Notes: generated from the sequence alone by a model not told the origin. A stretch of 64,000 nt of DNA from Saprospiraceae bacterium (GCA_029251525.1 JAQXDE010000038.1:124001-188000), one strand, 5' to 3'; shown: positions 44,792-54,324, counted from the first letter of the stretch. Numbers and translations are program-made.

Positions 44792-45610
44792 ATGATTAAA
44801 ATTGAGAATCAAATTGTCAACTTAGTTGCCCAAAAGAAAAAAGCACTTATTCATGTACGGACTATGGGTAATTTTCAGGTTTGGCGTAATGGCGTGAAAG
44901 TTTCTAGTAAAGAATGGGGACGTGACAAGACGGTTCAATTGTTCCAATTTTTGATTACAGCTCGACATAGAAATAGTTTACACAAAGAACAAATTGTCGA
45001 TCGATTATGGGAGGATAATGATGGAAAATCGGCAGATCAAAATTTTAAAGTAGCGATGCATGGAATTAACAAAGTACTCGAACCTAATCGTCCTAGTCGA
45101 ACTGAACCTAAATTTATACTGCGCCAAGGAATCACTTACCAATTGAAGCTGGAAGAAATTTGGATTGACACCGAAGCAGTTGAAAAATTTATTGCAATTG
45201 GTAATCAAGCAATAGATGGTGCACCAGAAATAGCTATCAAAGCATATCAAGAAGCCATTAAATTGTATGAAGGAATTTATTTGCCAAATAGATTATATGA
45301 AGACTGGTCTAGTGAAGAGCGAGAACGCTTGCAAATTTTATCACTTGGAGCCATGATAACCATAAGTGAGTTATTAGTAGAAAAAAATCCAATGGAAAGT
45401 ATCCGATTTGCTCAAAAGGCATTGTTAATCGATCATGCGTGGGAAGATGCTTACCGAGTACAAATGCTAGCTTATCTTCAAAAAGGCAATCGCCCTATGG
45501 CTATTAAAACGTACAAACAATGTGAAAAAGTCTTGGAGGAGGAATTTGGAATAGAGCCATTACCAGAGACACAGCAACTTTTAAGAAAAATAAAGGGAAT
45601 AAAATCATAA
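44792..45610 (+). CDS. Stand-alone BTAD (SARP-type) transcriptional regulator
   Basis: This 272-residue cytosolic protein begins with an OmpR-like winged-helix DNA-binding domain (about 20-115, FQVWRNGVKVSSKEWGRDKT, then DRLWEDNDGKSADQNFKVAM). The C-terminal bacterial transcriptional activator domain is made of TPR-like helices (IAIKAYQEAIKLYEGIYLPN, ALLIDHAWEDAYRVQMLAYL, RPMAIKTYKQCEKVLEEEFG). The layout is that of short SARP regulators, best known from actinomycete antibiotic clusters. No biosynthetic cluster adjoins here; the nearest genes concern lipid storage and an OmpA protein. A perfect hairpin just upstream may control its translation. Confidence 0.85.
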   Translation: MIKIENQIVNLVAQKKKALIHVRTMGNFQVWRNGVKVSSKEWGRDKTVQLFQFLITARHRNSLHKEQIVDRLWEDNDGKSADQNFKVAMHGINKVLEPNRPSRTEPKFILRQGITYQLKLEEIWIDTEAVEKFIAIGNQAIDGAPEIAIKAYQEAIKLYEGIYLPNRLYEDWSSEERERLQILSLGAMITISELLVEKNPMESIRFAQKALLIDHAWEDAYRVQMLAYLQKGNRPMAIKTYKQCEKVLEEEFGIEPLPETQQLLRKIKGIKS

Positions 45611-45897
45611 ATTCAATGATCTAAAAAAAAATCATTGCGAACTGCGCAACAATGCATTTTCAGTTCAATTAATTTACTAGTTTTTTCTACCATTTTTCAA
45701 CAGTCACATTTTTTTATCACTCTTTAAAATCATTAAAAAGTAAAATTCCCATATTTATATTAAAATTAATGTGTAAAACATGTTAACTTGGTCTTTCTAT
45801 TAATTTTTTAGGAAATTTATGTTGAAGATAAAGAAAGCTTAAAAAACACCTTAAAAACCGAATAAAATTTTTTTTAGCTCGAAACATTAGGAATCCT

Positions 45898-46641
45898 ATG
45901 AAACATCTAAAAAACACTATACTTAGCATATTCTTTATAGGCTATTCTTTTGGCATATTTGCTCAACCCTATCGAGTACAATTAGCCGCTTATGTTGATA
46001 AGGTTCCTTTCTCTTATTTTTCAGAAGCTCATATTTTTGGAGTTTATATGCTTACAGATCAAAATAATATTTTTAGATATTACATTGGGGAATTTCGAGA
46101 AAGAGCAGAAGCTGACCTTCTAGTGGATGAGGCAATCAAGAAAGGTTTTGCAAACGCGTACGTAATTGATATTGAAGAGCAAAGAAAATTATGCGGTAAA
46201 CCTTGTCCTTACATTAGTCCAGCATCGACTTATTCTGATGAATCAACTGAGATATTAAATTTACAAAATGTGTTTTTTGGATTTGACAGATCGAATCTCA
46301 ATTGGGAATCAAAACGCAGATTAGACAAAATTGCAAAAGTCTTAAAATCTAATAGGCGACTTAAAATTTTAATTTCAGGACACACGGATTCAGTAGGGGA
46401 TGCGGCTTATAATATTAGACTTTCCAAAAGACGAGCAAGGACCACTAGAAGTTACTTAATCAATAAAGGTATTAAATCTAGTCGGATAAAAGCTGAGGTT
46501 TTTGGGGAATCAGTTCCTGAAAAAGAAAATTTAGATTCAAGTGGTAAAGATGATCCACAAGGAAGAAAATTTAATCGAAGAGTAGTTTTAGCTATCTACG
46601 ATCCTAGCAATGGACAAATTTCAACTGGACATGGTGAGTGA
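45898..46641 (+). CDS. OmpA-family protein with N-terminal SPOR-like region
   Basis: This 247-residue envelope protein has a signal peptide (1-22, ending GIFAQ). Residues about 23-95 (YRVQLAAYVDKVPFSYF to FANAYVIDIEEQRK) resemble a SPOR domain, which binds denuded peptidoglycan at division sites. Residues about 115-240 form an OmpA-like peptidoglycan-binding domain (VFFGFDRSNLNWESKRRLDK, ISGHTDSVGDAAYNIRLSKR, RKFNRRVVLAIY). It anchors the outer membrane to the cell wall. A terminator follows directly; I see no clear promoter box upstream. Confidence 0.85.
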   Translation: MKHLKNTILSIFFIGYSFGIFAQPYRVQLAAYVDKVPFSYFSEAHIFGVYMLTDQNNIFRYYIGEFRERAEADLLVDEAIKKGFANAYVIDIEEQRKLCGKPCPYISPASTYSDESTEILNLQNVFFGFDRSNLNWESKRRLDKIAKVLKSNRRLKILISGHTDSVGDAAYNIRLSKRRARTTRSYLINKGIKSSRIKAEVFGESVPEKENLDSSGKDDPQGRKFNRRVVLAIYDPSNGQISTGHGE

Positions 46642-46647
46642 AGAAAC

Positions 46648-46680
46648 GCCCAATATTTTTGATGGATATTGGGCCTTTTA
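46648..46680 (+). terminator. Terminator after OmpA-family gene
   Basis: GCCCAATAT pairs with ATATTGGGC around a 9-base loop; CTTTTA follows. Confidence 0.75.
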
Positions 46681-46695
46681 AATTAAGTAAAGAGA

Positions 46696-47247
46696 TTAAT
46701 TTATGAGAAATTTTACTTCCACCTTTAATTTTTGCTCATCGCTCAAAGTAGCTTTTTGATTACTTTCTACAGAATACCCTTTTATTGAATCGTATTGTAA
46801 ATTTTGTTGAAAATCGCTTACTTGGTTGACAGAATGATTTTTGATGAATATCGAACTTACTTTTTCACCAGAAAAAGATACAATAAATTCACGAGTTTTT
46901 AATTTTGCATCAGTAGCGAGGTATTTTAACTTAGACAATTGGCCTTCATTATTCATGATGCTATCTACATCATATTTATCTAACCAAGCAATTTTATTAA
47001 TATTAGAGTTACGGAAAATTGTTAGATCTTTTCCTAAGTCAAATTCTTGCAAAACTTTTTCGTCTATTTCACCATTAATCACAACTTTTTTCTTTATTGA
47101 TTTTATTCTAGAAAGTTGGGCCATTTCTTTTAAAAAAAAATCATTGATATCAAAAAATGATTGGTGTTGCACATTGGGTTTTTCGACATTACATGAAGCG
47201 AAAAAGAATGTGAATAAAATAAGATAAAGCCAAGTTATTATTTTCAA
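46696..47247 (-). CDS. Hypothetical lipoprotein, co-transcribed with gpmI
   Basis: This 183-residue protein has a lipoprotein signal (FTFFFASC, lipidated Cys19). The rest is a charged alpha/beta region without recognised domain motifs; the centre (KKVVINGEIDEKVLQEFDLG) and the region SFSGEKVSSIFIKNHSVNQV suggest beta strands. It starts only 6 bp after the gpmI stop, so the two are one operon with the lipoprotein downstream. Small lipoproteins of this kind follow housekeeping genes in several Bacteroidota, but no function is known. Confidence 0.65.
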   Translation of the reverse strand: MKIITWLYLILFTFFFASCNVEKPNVQHQSFFDINDFFLKEMAQLSRIKSIKKKVVINGEIDEKVLQEFDLGKDLTIFRNSNINKIAWLDKYDVDSIMNNEGQLSKLKYLATDAKLKTREFIVSFSGEKVSSIFIKNHSVNQVSDFQQNLQYDSIKGYSVESNQKATLSDEQKLKVEVKFLIN

Positions 47248-47253
47248 AACAGA

Positions 47254-48804
47254 TTATTTTTTAAAACGACTCTTAGTAATTAAATTTTTTCCTGTCATGA
47301 TGGAAGGTTTCCTTAAGCCCAAGATGGAAAGAATCGTTGGTGCAATATCTGCTAATTTTCCATCTTTTAATTTAATATTATCCTCAATATTTTTCCCAAC
47401 AAGAAAACAAGGGACAAGGTTCTTAGTATGTGCAGTATGTGGAGTCCCATCTTCATTAATCATTATGTCAGAGTTGCCGTGATCAGCAATGATAATAGCT
47501 GTATATTCATTTTTCAAGGCAACGTTCATCAATTTTTTGACACACTTGTCTGTAGTTACCGCTGCTTTTTTTGCTGCTTCAAAAATTCCTGTATGACCAA
47601 CCATATCAGTATTTGCATAATTTAAACAAATAAAATCAGGTTGATTTTTTTTGATGTCTTTTATTATCGAATTAGTAATCTCAACAGCACTCATTTCAGG
47701 TTGAAGATCATAGGTTGGCACTTTTGGAGAAGGAACCATAAGTCTTCTTTCGTAGGGAAATTCTGCTTCTTGACCACCAGAAAAGAAGAAAGTAACGTGT
47801 GGGTATTTTTCAGTTTCAGCGATTCGGACTTGTGTTTTTTTTCTTTTGGCTAAGACTTCTCCCAACGTATCTTTTAAATTGTCCTTTTCAAACAATACAT
47901 TCACATTGGTGAATTTTTCATCATAACGAGTCATTGTAACAAAGTGTAGTGGCAGTTTTTTCATATCAAATTCAGGCATATTGGATTGTGTCAAAACTTC
48001 AGATATTTCCCTTGGACGATCAGTTCTGAAATTAAAGAAAATGACAACATCATCTTTTTTAATTTTTGTAACTGGGTTATTGTTTTTATTTACACAAATT
48101 ATTGGTTTTAAAAATTCATCAGTAATTTTTTTCTTGTAATTTTTTTTAAGCGTTGCTAAAATATCTTTTGTTTTTTCTCCTTCTCCTTTGACCAAAAGGT
48201 CATAAGCTAATTTCACTCTATCCCATCGCTTATCCCTATCCATCGCATAATATCGACCTATTACAGAGGCTAGTTTGACGGATTGTTTTTTAGTATGGTT
48301 TAAAAGATCTTCTAGATAGTTTTTCCCACCATTGGGGGAGGTGTCTCTCCCATCCATAAATGCATGGATGTACACTTTTTTCAAATTTTTAGAATGTGTG
48401 ATATCACACAAGGCTTTTAAATGTTCGATGTGAGAGTGGACACCACCGTCAGAAACTAATCCCATCAAGTGAACAGACTTATTATTTTCTTTTGCATAAT
48501 TTAGTGCGGTAAGAAGTTTTTTATTTTTTTGAAGAGTTCTCTCTTTAATTGCTTTATTAATACGAGCGAGTTCTTGATAGACAATTCTTCCAGCTCCAAT
48601 ATTTAAATGTCCCACTTCTGAATTTCCCATCTGTCCTTCAGGTAAACCAACTTCTTCTCCAAATGTTATAAGTTCAGAGTTAGGGTATTTTTTATATAAA
48701 GAATCAACGTATGGTGTTTTTGCTTGAGCGACTGCACTTACCTTAGGATTCTTTCCATGTCCCCAACCATCTAAAATGATGAGTATTACTTTTTCTGATT
48801 TCAT
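47254..48804 (-). CDS. gpmI: 2,3-bisphosphoglycerate-independent phosphoglycerate mutase
   Basis: This 516-residue glycolytic enzyme interconverts 3- and 2-phosphoglycerate and is of the Mn2+-dependent alkaline-phosphatase superfamily. Asp12 in IILDGWGHG and the phosphorylated Ser62 in QMGNSEVGHLNIGAGR form the metal and catalytic site. FMDGRDTSPNGG, VIGRYYAMDRDKRWDR, DVVIFFNFRTDRPREIS and ADHGNSD are further family motifs. Length is standard. Confidence 0.97.
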   Translation of the reverse strand: MKSEKVILIILDGWGHGKNPKVSAVAQAKTPYVDSLYKKYPNSELITFGEEVGLPEGQMGNSEVGHLNIGAGRIVYQELARINKAIKERTLQKNKKLLTALNYAKENNKSVHLMGLVSDGGVHSHIEHLKALCDITHSKNLKKVYIHAFMDGRDTSPNGGKNYLEDLLNHTKKQSVKLASVIGRYYAMDRDKRWDRVKLAYDLLVKGEGEKTKDILATLKKNYKKKITDEFLKPIICVNKNNNPVTKIKKDDVVIFFNFRTDRPREISEVLTQSNMPEFDMKKLPLHFVTMTRYDEKFTNVNVLFEKDNLKDTLGEVLAKRKKTQVRIAETEKYPHVTFFFSGGQEAEFPYERRLMVPSPKVPTYDLQPEMSAVEITNSIIKDIKKNQPDFICLNYANTDMVGHTGIFEAAKKAAVTTDKCVKKLMNVALKNEYTAIIIADHGNSDIMINEDGTPHTAHTKNLVPCFLVGKNIEDNIKLKDGKLADIAPTILSILGLRKPSIMTGKNLITKSRFKK

Positions 48805-48991
48805 AAAATTTTAATGTGGTTTTTTTGAAAAAAAGATTTTTGGTTATAAAATGGTGAGTTATCGCAAAGGTAAAATATTGTTTCTTAAATTTTGACGATG
48901 GATTTTGATTTTTTATCGAAATAATAAATTTTACATAAATGATTCTATTAATTTACACATTATTAATGATGTTAAAAATAAAAAATAGATT

Positions 48992-49306
48992 ATGCTTATA
49001 AGTACCACAGATTTTATTCCAGGAAGAGAAATCCATGAAGTTATTGATATAGCAAGAGGAAGTACCGTCCGGGCTAGAAATATTGGACGAGATATTTTTG
49101 CACAGTTAAAAAATATTATTGGAGGTGAGATTTCAGAATACACTAAGTTGATGTCAGATTCACGGGAGCATGCTATTGAGAGGATGATTTCAGATGCAAA
49201 AAGTATAGATGCAGATGCAGTTATTAATGTACGATTTACAACTTCGATGATTAGTCAAGGAACTGCGGAAATCCTAGCTTACGGAACTGCGGTAAGGTTA
49301 AAATAA
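48992..49306 (+). CDS. YbjQ/UPF0145 family protein
   Basis: This 104-residue cytosolic protein has the family features: an N-terminal ISTTDFIPGREIHEVIDIA, the RNIGRDIFAQLKNIIGGEIS core, a helix with EHAIERMISDAKSI and the DADAVINVRF strand. YbjQ-type proteins form pentamers and are described as heavy-metal-binding-domain proteins, but their function is unknown. The coding density and length fit. No tight operon partner; the next small frame and smpB follow on the same strand. Confidence 0.88.
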   Translation: MLISTTDFIPGREIHEVIDIARGSTVRARNIGRDIFAQLKNIIGGEISEYTKLMSDSREHAIERMISDAKSIDADAVINVRFTTSMISQGTAEILAYGTAVRLK

Positions 49307-49389
49307 TGAATGTTGAGTTAGAGAGGATAAGTTTTGAGCTTAGTAATTGATCAAGATTATAATGAACTAATTGTAAAAAACGCCAATTT

Positions 49390-49555
49390 ATGGAATTTAT
49401 AGTTTCATTCATCTTATCTTTGGGATTCCTCTTTTAGTTTTGTAATTATTGCCTTGATTTACAAAAGAATTAAAGACAAAGAGGAAGAAATTTTTGAAGA
49501 TGGGGATATCTATAAAGATATTTTTAAAATAAAGTATAATGGCGAAGAAGAGTAA
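49390..49555 (+). pseudogene. Small membrane protein gene split by a +1 frameshift, overlapping smpB
   Basis: From ATG 49390 the first frame codes MEFIVSFILSLGFLF and hits TAG at 49435. Skipping one T at TTTT-AG opens the +1 frame, SFVIIALIYKRIKDKEEE, and on to an acidic tail ending KIKYNGEEE at the TAA 49553-49555. The joined 54-residue product has one membrane helix and a charged tail, a typical small membrane protein. The end overlaps the smpB start by 17 bp, which supports translation coupling. The site TTT-TAG looks like the slippery stop sites used for +1 shifting, so this may be a programmed event, a recent mutation or a sequencing error. Confidence 0.45.
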
Positions 49556-50015
49556 ACCTAAAGCGACTATTGAAATTATAAATCGAAAAGCAAAGTTTGA
49601 ATATCATTTTCTTGCACAATTCGAGATGGGAATTATTTTGACTGGTACCGAAATCAAATCTGTTCGACTGGGCGAGGTGAATTTAAAAGATGCTTATTGC
49701 CTATTTACAAAAGAAGGGGAGTTGATTATCAAAAGTATGTTCATTGCAGAATATAAATTTGGAAATCAAAATAATCATGAGACTCGACGAGATCGAAAAT
49801 TACTACTGAGAAAACCTGAACTGCGAAAATTACAAAAGAAAGTGAAAGAAAAAGGTTTTTCTATCGTTCCTTATCGAATGTACATTGGTGAAAGAGGATT
49901 TGCAAAAATGGAAATCGTTCTAGGTCAAGGAAAAAAATCGTATGATAAACGTGATACTATTAAACAGCGAGATAATAAACGCGAATTAGATAGAGTGAAA
50001 AAAATGTATCGATAA
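49539..50015 (+). CDS. smpB: SsrA-binding protein
   Basis: This 158-residue protein binds tmRNA and brings it to stalled ribosomes in trans-translation. It has the SmpB OB-fold features: NRKAKFEYHFLAQFEMGIIL, TGTEIKSVRLGEVNLKDAY, a KMEIVLGQGKKSYDKR region and the basic C-terminal tail RDNKRELDRVKKMYR, which acts in the decoding site. The tmRNA gene itself is not in this window. Its start lies inside the end of the small frameshifted gene upstream. Confidence 0.96.
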   Translation: MAKKSKPKATIEIINRKAKFEYHFLAQFEMGIILTGTEIKSVRLGEVNLKDAYCLFTKEGELIIKSMFIAEYKFGNQNNHETRRDRKLLLRKPELRKLQKKVKEKGFSIVPYRMYIGERGFAKMEIVLGQGKKSYDKRDTIKQRDNKRELDRVKKMYR

Positions 50016-50026
50016 TGGTAACTTAA

Positions 50027-50791
50027 CTACTCATTAAGTGCCCAATTATAACTTAAATAATCTATATCTGCTCCTTTTTTGATTTTTATTTCACTATATT
50101 GATTTATATATTTCCTAATACTTACTCCGGTCTTTTTAAAATCTCCAGCATACCACCTAAATATTTTTGACAGTTTTGGATTATCTTCATCAACCAAATT
50201 TTTAGTTTTATTTTTGATGAAGCTTCTCATCTGTTCGTCTAATTGTTCTTCTAGTTTTTCTGCAGTGAATGCTTCATTTCTAAGTTTTGGACAAGAGAAA
50301 GAGGCACAATTACACGCTGCATGAATTCGAGGTTCGGTAAATCTTTTTCGAATAATTCCGTGCTCAATATCATTTAGATTGTAACTTATTCCTTCAATTT
50401 TAAAAAAATTAATTTCCCAAACATCATTAATAAATGGAATGCCTTTTTTGATGTCTTTGATACTTTTGGTAGGATAATGGTCAATAACTAATTTAATGGT
50501 AAATGCATTGTAAGCATTGATCCAAAATGCGAGCCTTTCATTCGTGGACCAATTTACATCATTAGGATGATTGGCAGATAGTAAGTTTATATATGAATTT
50601 AATCTTAGGCTGTCTTTGATAAAGTTTTTGTAATCGACTTTACCATCAGAACTCACATGAGTTTGCACTAGAGTATCCCACAATTCGTGAGTAATTGGTT
50701 TTGAATTGGATTCGACTTTGTTTACGGCACAAGCACCTAAAAATAGAAATGAAAAAGTTAAAATTAGAACTATGAATGTAAAAAGTTTCAT
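50027..50791 (-). CDS. DUF547 domain lipoprotein
   Basis: This 254-residue protein has a lipoprotein signal (TFSFLFLGAC, lipidated Cys21). The DUF547 domain follows (about 50-230): RLAFWINAYNAFTIKLVIDH, the DVWEINFFKIEGISYNLND region, IEHGIIRKRF, and RIHAACNCASFSCPKLRNEA with clustered cysteines. DUF547 proteins are widespread and exported; their function is unknown, though a cysteine-dependent hydrolase-like activity has been proposed. It converges with smpB. Confidence 0.88.
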   Translation of the reverse strand: MKLFTFIVLILTFSFLFLGACAVNKVESNSKPITHELWDTLVQTHVSSDGKVDYKNFIKDSLRLNSYINLLSANHPNDVNWSTNERLAFWINAYNAFTIKLVIDHYPTKSIKDIKKGIPFINDVWEINFFKIEGISYNLNDIEHGIIRKRFTEPRIHAACNCASFSCPKLRNEAFTAEKLEEQLDEQMRSFIKNKTKNLVDEDNPKLSKIFRWYAGDFKKTGVSIRKYINQYSEIKIKKGADIDYLSYNWALNE

Positions 50792-51021
50792 GAATAGACT
50801 TTTGCTTTGTTAGAAAATACTTTGTCCCAACGTGTGAAAATAGTTTTCTTTTAATTAATAGTATGTTTTTAAGTATAAATGTCTTTTCAATGACTTACAA
50901 TTTTTTTTGCTAAATTTTTGTAAATTGAAAAGTTATGACTTTGATTAATGATTTTCTTTTTAAATCAAAATTATTATCTTTCAAAACATTTTAAAACACC
51001 TTCAAAACATTCAAAACATAA

Positions 51022-52443
51022 ATGAATATTAAATTTTGCGGTGCAGCTGGGCATGTTACTGGAAGCGCTCACCTACTCACATTAGATAATGGGTATAAAA
51101 TTTTATTGGATTGCGGATTGTATCAAGGCAATGATTCTGAAATGGAAGATTTTAATTCCTCTTGGTATTTTGAACCAAGCGAAATTGATTTAATGATTTT
51201 ATCGCACTCACATATTGATCATTGTGGACGTATTCCAAAATTAGTTCATGATGGTTTTCAAGGAGATATTTTATGTACACATGCCACTCGAAGCCTTTGC
51301 GCGATTATGTTATTGGATAGTGCTAAGATCCAAGAACGAGATGCAGAATATCATAATAAGCGAATGTCACGAAAACCAAAGAGGAAGAAGTTTGCTAAAG
51401 CATTAACTCTAAAAACACCGCTTTACACAAGTGATGATGTTCCTCCTGCGATGGATTTGTTTGTAGGATTGGGATATAATCGATGGCATCGGGTGAATGA
51501 CAATTTGGAGGTTCTATTCCGAGATGCTGGTCATATTTTGGGAAGTGCAAGTGTAACTATGAGAGTGAATATTGAGGGGAATGAGACAATGATTGGATTT
51601 ACTGGAGATATAGGACGACCTAATCGACCGATATTGAGAGACCCAATTCCAATGCCTGAGGTGGATTATATGATTTGCGAATCAACCTATGGAAATAAGG
51701 ATCATGCAGCAAAGCCAGCTGAAGAGGATAGACTGTTAGCTATTATCAAAAAAACATGTGTAGAGAAAAAAGGGAAATTAATTATTCCAGCTTTTAGTGT
51801 GGGGCGAACACAAGAAATAGTCTATATGCTCGATCAAATGGAAACAGCAGGGCATTTACCAAAAATTCCAGTTTATGTGGATAGCCCTTTGGCGGTAAAT
51901 GCAACCCAAGTTTTTGGGGCTCACCCAGAATGTTACGATAATAACTTAAATGAATACCTATTAATTGACGATAATCCTTTTGGTTTCAATCGATTAACAT
52001 ATGTACGAGAAGTGGCTATTTCGAAATCTTTAAATGATTCCAATGAACCATGTATTATTATCAGTGCATCAGGAATGATGACGGCAGGAAGAATTCGACA
52101 TCATATTTTTAATAATATCGATCAAAAGAAAAATACTCTACTAATTGTAGGTTATTGTTCGCCAAATACTTTAGGAGGAATATTAAGACAAGGTGTCGAA
52201 AAAGTAAAAATGTTTGGTGAATGGAAAATTGTCAATATGGATATTGAAATTATGGATTCCTTCTCTGCACATGCAGATAGAGGGGAGATTATTGAGTTTT
52301 TGGGAAATCAGAAAAAATTGAAAAAACTCTTTTTAGTTCATGGCGAACCCAGCAAGCAGATGGAATTTAAGAAATTGCTGATAGAGAAAGGCTTTAAATT
52401 TGTTAGGATTCCAAAGTTGACTGAGGAGGCTAAATTGGAATAA
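51022..52443 (+). CDS. Metallo-beta-lactamase/beta-CASP RNA-processing-type hydrolase
   Basis: This 473-residue cytosolic protein has the MBL zinc motif at 62-67 (HSHIDH in ILSHSHIDHCGRI), a second site DAGHILGSASVTMRV, and FTGDIGRPNRPIL. The beta-CASP part has the ESTYGNKDH segment, IPAFSVGRTQEIVYMLDQM and the CPSF-like ISASGMMTAGRIRHH. The C-terminal RMMBL region contains DSFSAHADRGEI and FLVHGEPSK. Relatives are CPSF73/Ysh1-type nucleases, so endo- or exonuclease action on RNA is likely, but bacterial members are poorly characterised. Three direct TCAAAACAT copies sit just before its start. Confidence 0.92.
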   Translation: MNIKFCGAAGHVTGSAHLLTLDNGYKILLDCGLYQGNDSEMEDFNSSWYFEPSEIDLMILSHSHIDHCGRIPKLVHDGFQGDILCTHATRSLCAIMLLDSAKIQERDAEYHNKRMSRKPKRKKFAKALTLKTPLYTSDDVPPAMDLFVGLGYNRWHRVNDNLEVLFRDAGHILGSASVTMRVNIEGNETMIGFTGDIGRPNRPILRDPIPMPEVDYMICESTYGNKDHAAKPAEEDRLLAIIKKTCVEKKGKLIIPAFSVGRTQEIVYMLDQMETAGHLPKIPVYVDSPLAVNATQVFGAHPECYDNNLNEYLLIDDNPFGFNRLTYVREVAISKSLNDSNEPCIIISASGMMTAGRIRHHIFNNIDQKKNTLLIVGYCSPNTLGGILRQGVEKVKMFGEWKIVNMDIEIMDSFSAHADRGEIIEFLGNQKKLKKLFLVHGEPSKQMEFKKLLIEKGFKFVRIPKLTEEAKLE

Positions 52444-52788
52444 TTAATTAAGCAAATGAGTTGAATAGGAAATTAGGAATTAAAAATCTGATTTTCTAAT
52501 CAACTAATGAACCCAGTTTTTCCAATATTTTTTGAGTAGAAGATGAAGAGATAGTTTTATTTTGACTTTTGTTTCTATTGTGTATTTCGTAGTAGTAGAT
52601 TTATGTTAAGGAAATAGTATAGATGCACACATAATCAGATTCGATTCTTTATTGATGAGTTATTTTATTTAACTACCCAATCTTTCACTTAAATTTGAGT
52701 TTTATACATTCTTTTCTTAAAATTCAATTTGCCCAATGGATTACATTCAATTCACGTTTTTTTTTCGATTTTTGTAAAAAGAAAATAA
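52444..52788. other. Intergenic region without recognised content
   Basis: These 345 bp of A+T-rich sequence precede the lipoprotein gene. I see no hairpin terminator after the beta-CASP gene and no clear promoter consensus, only a GATTTTTG near match. Confidence 0.4.
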
Positions 52789-54324
52789 ATGAAAAATATT
52801 TTATTTCAACTATCCCTTTTATTGATTTTTTCAATAATCATTGGTTGTGAAGGTGGGTTCGATGACCCGATAGATTCCAAAAGGGAAATTGCTGTTCCTC
52901 TCTTTTATACAACAACTAATTTAACGAACCTTTTAGATGGAATTAATGATGAAACTTCTATAACAATGGGGCCAGAAGGTATCGTTACACTTAATTATCG
53001 TGGCAATGTGACAAAAAGAACAGGGAATGAATTATTTAATTTCATTCCTGTACTTCCAATCCCTTTGTTAGATTCTGTAACTATTTTTGATTTTGATTTA
53101 CCTGGAGCATTAGACATTACCCTCACAAAAATCAAAGCAGGTAACCTTGGTATTGTGTTTGATAATCCTTTTGCAGAAAAAGTAGATGTCACTATTCGAA
53201 TCCCTGAGTTGACTAAAAATGGAGAAACTTTTGAAAAAAATAGATTATTAGATTCGATAGGCACAGCAGGTGAATCATGGCCAATATTGCCTTTTTACCC
53301 ATTAGCTGGATATGACTTGGCGACAGATAGTGATCAATTAACGATTACTTATGAGGCTTACCGTGAGAGTGATGGCGAGCGAATTATCTTTACAAATACG
53401 CATGCAATAGGAATTTCAGGTTTAGAATTTTCATACGCAGAAGGGTATTGGGGACAAGAATTGTTAGACTTAGAAAGAGATACAATCGAGATTGAGTTTT
53501 TTGAAAATTGGGTACAAGGAGATGTATACTTTGAAGATCCGGTAATTCAAATTACAGTAGAAAATGGATTTGGTTTCCCCGTTCAATCAGTAGTGAATAC
53601 ACTTGAAATCTTGACTGTGGATGGTAGTAATATAACTTTGGAAAGTTCCTATATTCAAGATGGAATTGACTTTGACTACCCTGCTTTAAATGAAGTTGGT
53701 CAGATTAGAACGACAGTTTTTGATTTTGATAAAACTAATTCTAATGTAGTTGATGTATTGAGTTCTGGACCTGTTTCTGTTGATTACGATGTTGACGCTG
53801 TATCGAACCCTGATCAAACTCAAGTAATTGGATTTATGACGGATACCAGTTATTTCCAGGTACAAGTTGCGGTGGATTTACCTTTCAGAGGGCATGTAAA
53901 TAATTTCAAAGGAAGAGATACTTTTAACGTGAATTTTGAGCAATATGACCAAGTAGAATATGTAGAATTTAAAATGGTTGCTGAAAATGAACTCCCTTTG
54001 GGAATTGGAATACAGGTTTATTTTGTGGGGGAAGATGAAATGGGGGATGAGTTTTTATTAGATTCATTATACGCTGTAGATGAAAACATCTTGACACCAG
54101 CGCCAGTTGATACAAATGGAAATGCAACAGGTGAGATTTCAGAAAAGGTAACTTTCTCAACAATCAATGCAACTCAATTTGACAATATAAGAAAAGCAAG
54201 GAAAATGGTAATCGATGGAACATTTTTCACCACTGATGTAAATAATTCTCCTGCTCCTATCGTCAATTTAAAAACGGATCAAGATGTTAATATTCGAATG
54301 GGAATGAAAGTAGGGACAAAGTGA
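52789..54324 (+). CDS. Large hypothetical lipoprotein, beta-rich
   Basis: This 511-residue protein has a lipoprotein signal (IFSIIIGC, lipidated Cys20). The rest is beta-rich with many short strands and acidic loops (DLPGALDITLTKIKAGNLGI, FDNPFAEKVDVTIRIPELTK, VAVDLPFRGHVNNFKGRDTF). I do not recognise a named domain. It precedes a DUF5723 barrel protein by 71 bp on the same strand, so the two probably form an operon and may assemble together at the outer membrane. Confidence 0.65.
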   Translation: MKNILFQLSLLLIFSIIIGCEGGFDDPIDSKREIAVPLFYTTTNLTNLLDGINDETSITMGPEGIVTLNYRGNVTKRTGNELFNFIPVLPIPLLDSVTIFDFDLPGALDITLTKIKAGNLGIVFDNPFAEKVDVTIRIPELTKNGETFEKNRLLDSIGTAGESWPILPFYPLAGYDLATDSDQLTITYEAYRESDGERIIFTNTHAIGISGLEFSYAEGYWGQELLDLERDTIEIEFFENWVQGDVYFEDPVIQITVENGFGFPVQSVVNTLEILTVDGSNITLESSYIQDGIDFDYPALNEVGQIRTTVFDFDKTNSNVVDVLSSGPVSVDYDVDAVSNPDQTQVIGFMTDTSYFQVQVAVDLPFRGHVNNFKGRDTFNVNFEQYDQVEYVEFKMVAENELPLGIGIQVYFVGEDEMGDEFLLDSLYAVDENILTPAPVDTNGNATGEISEKVTFSTINATQFDNIRKARKMVIDGTFFTTDVNNSPAPIVNLKTDQDVNIRMGMKVGTK

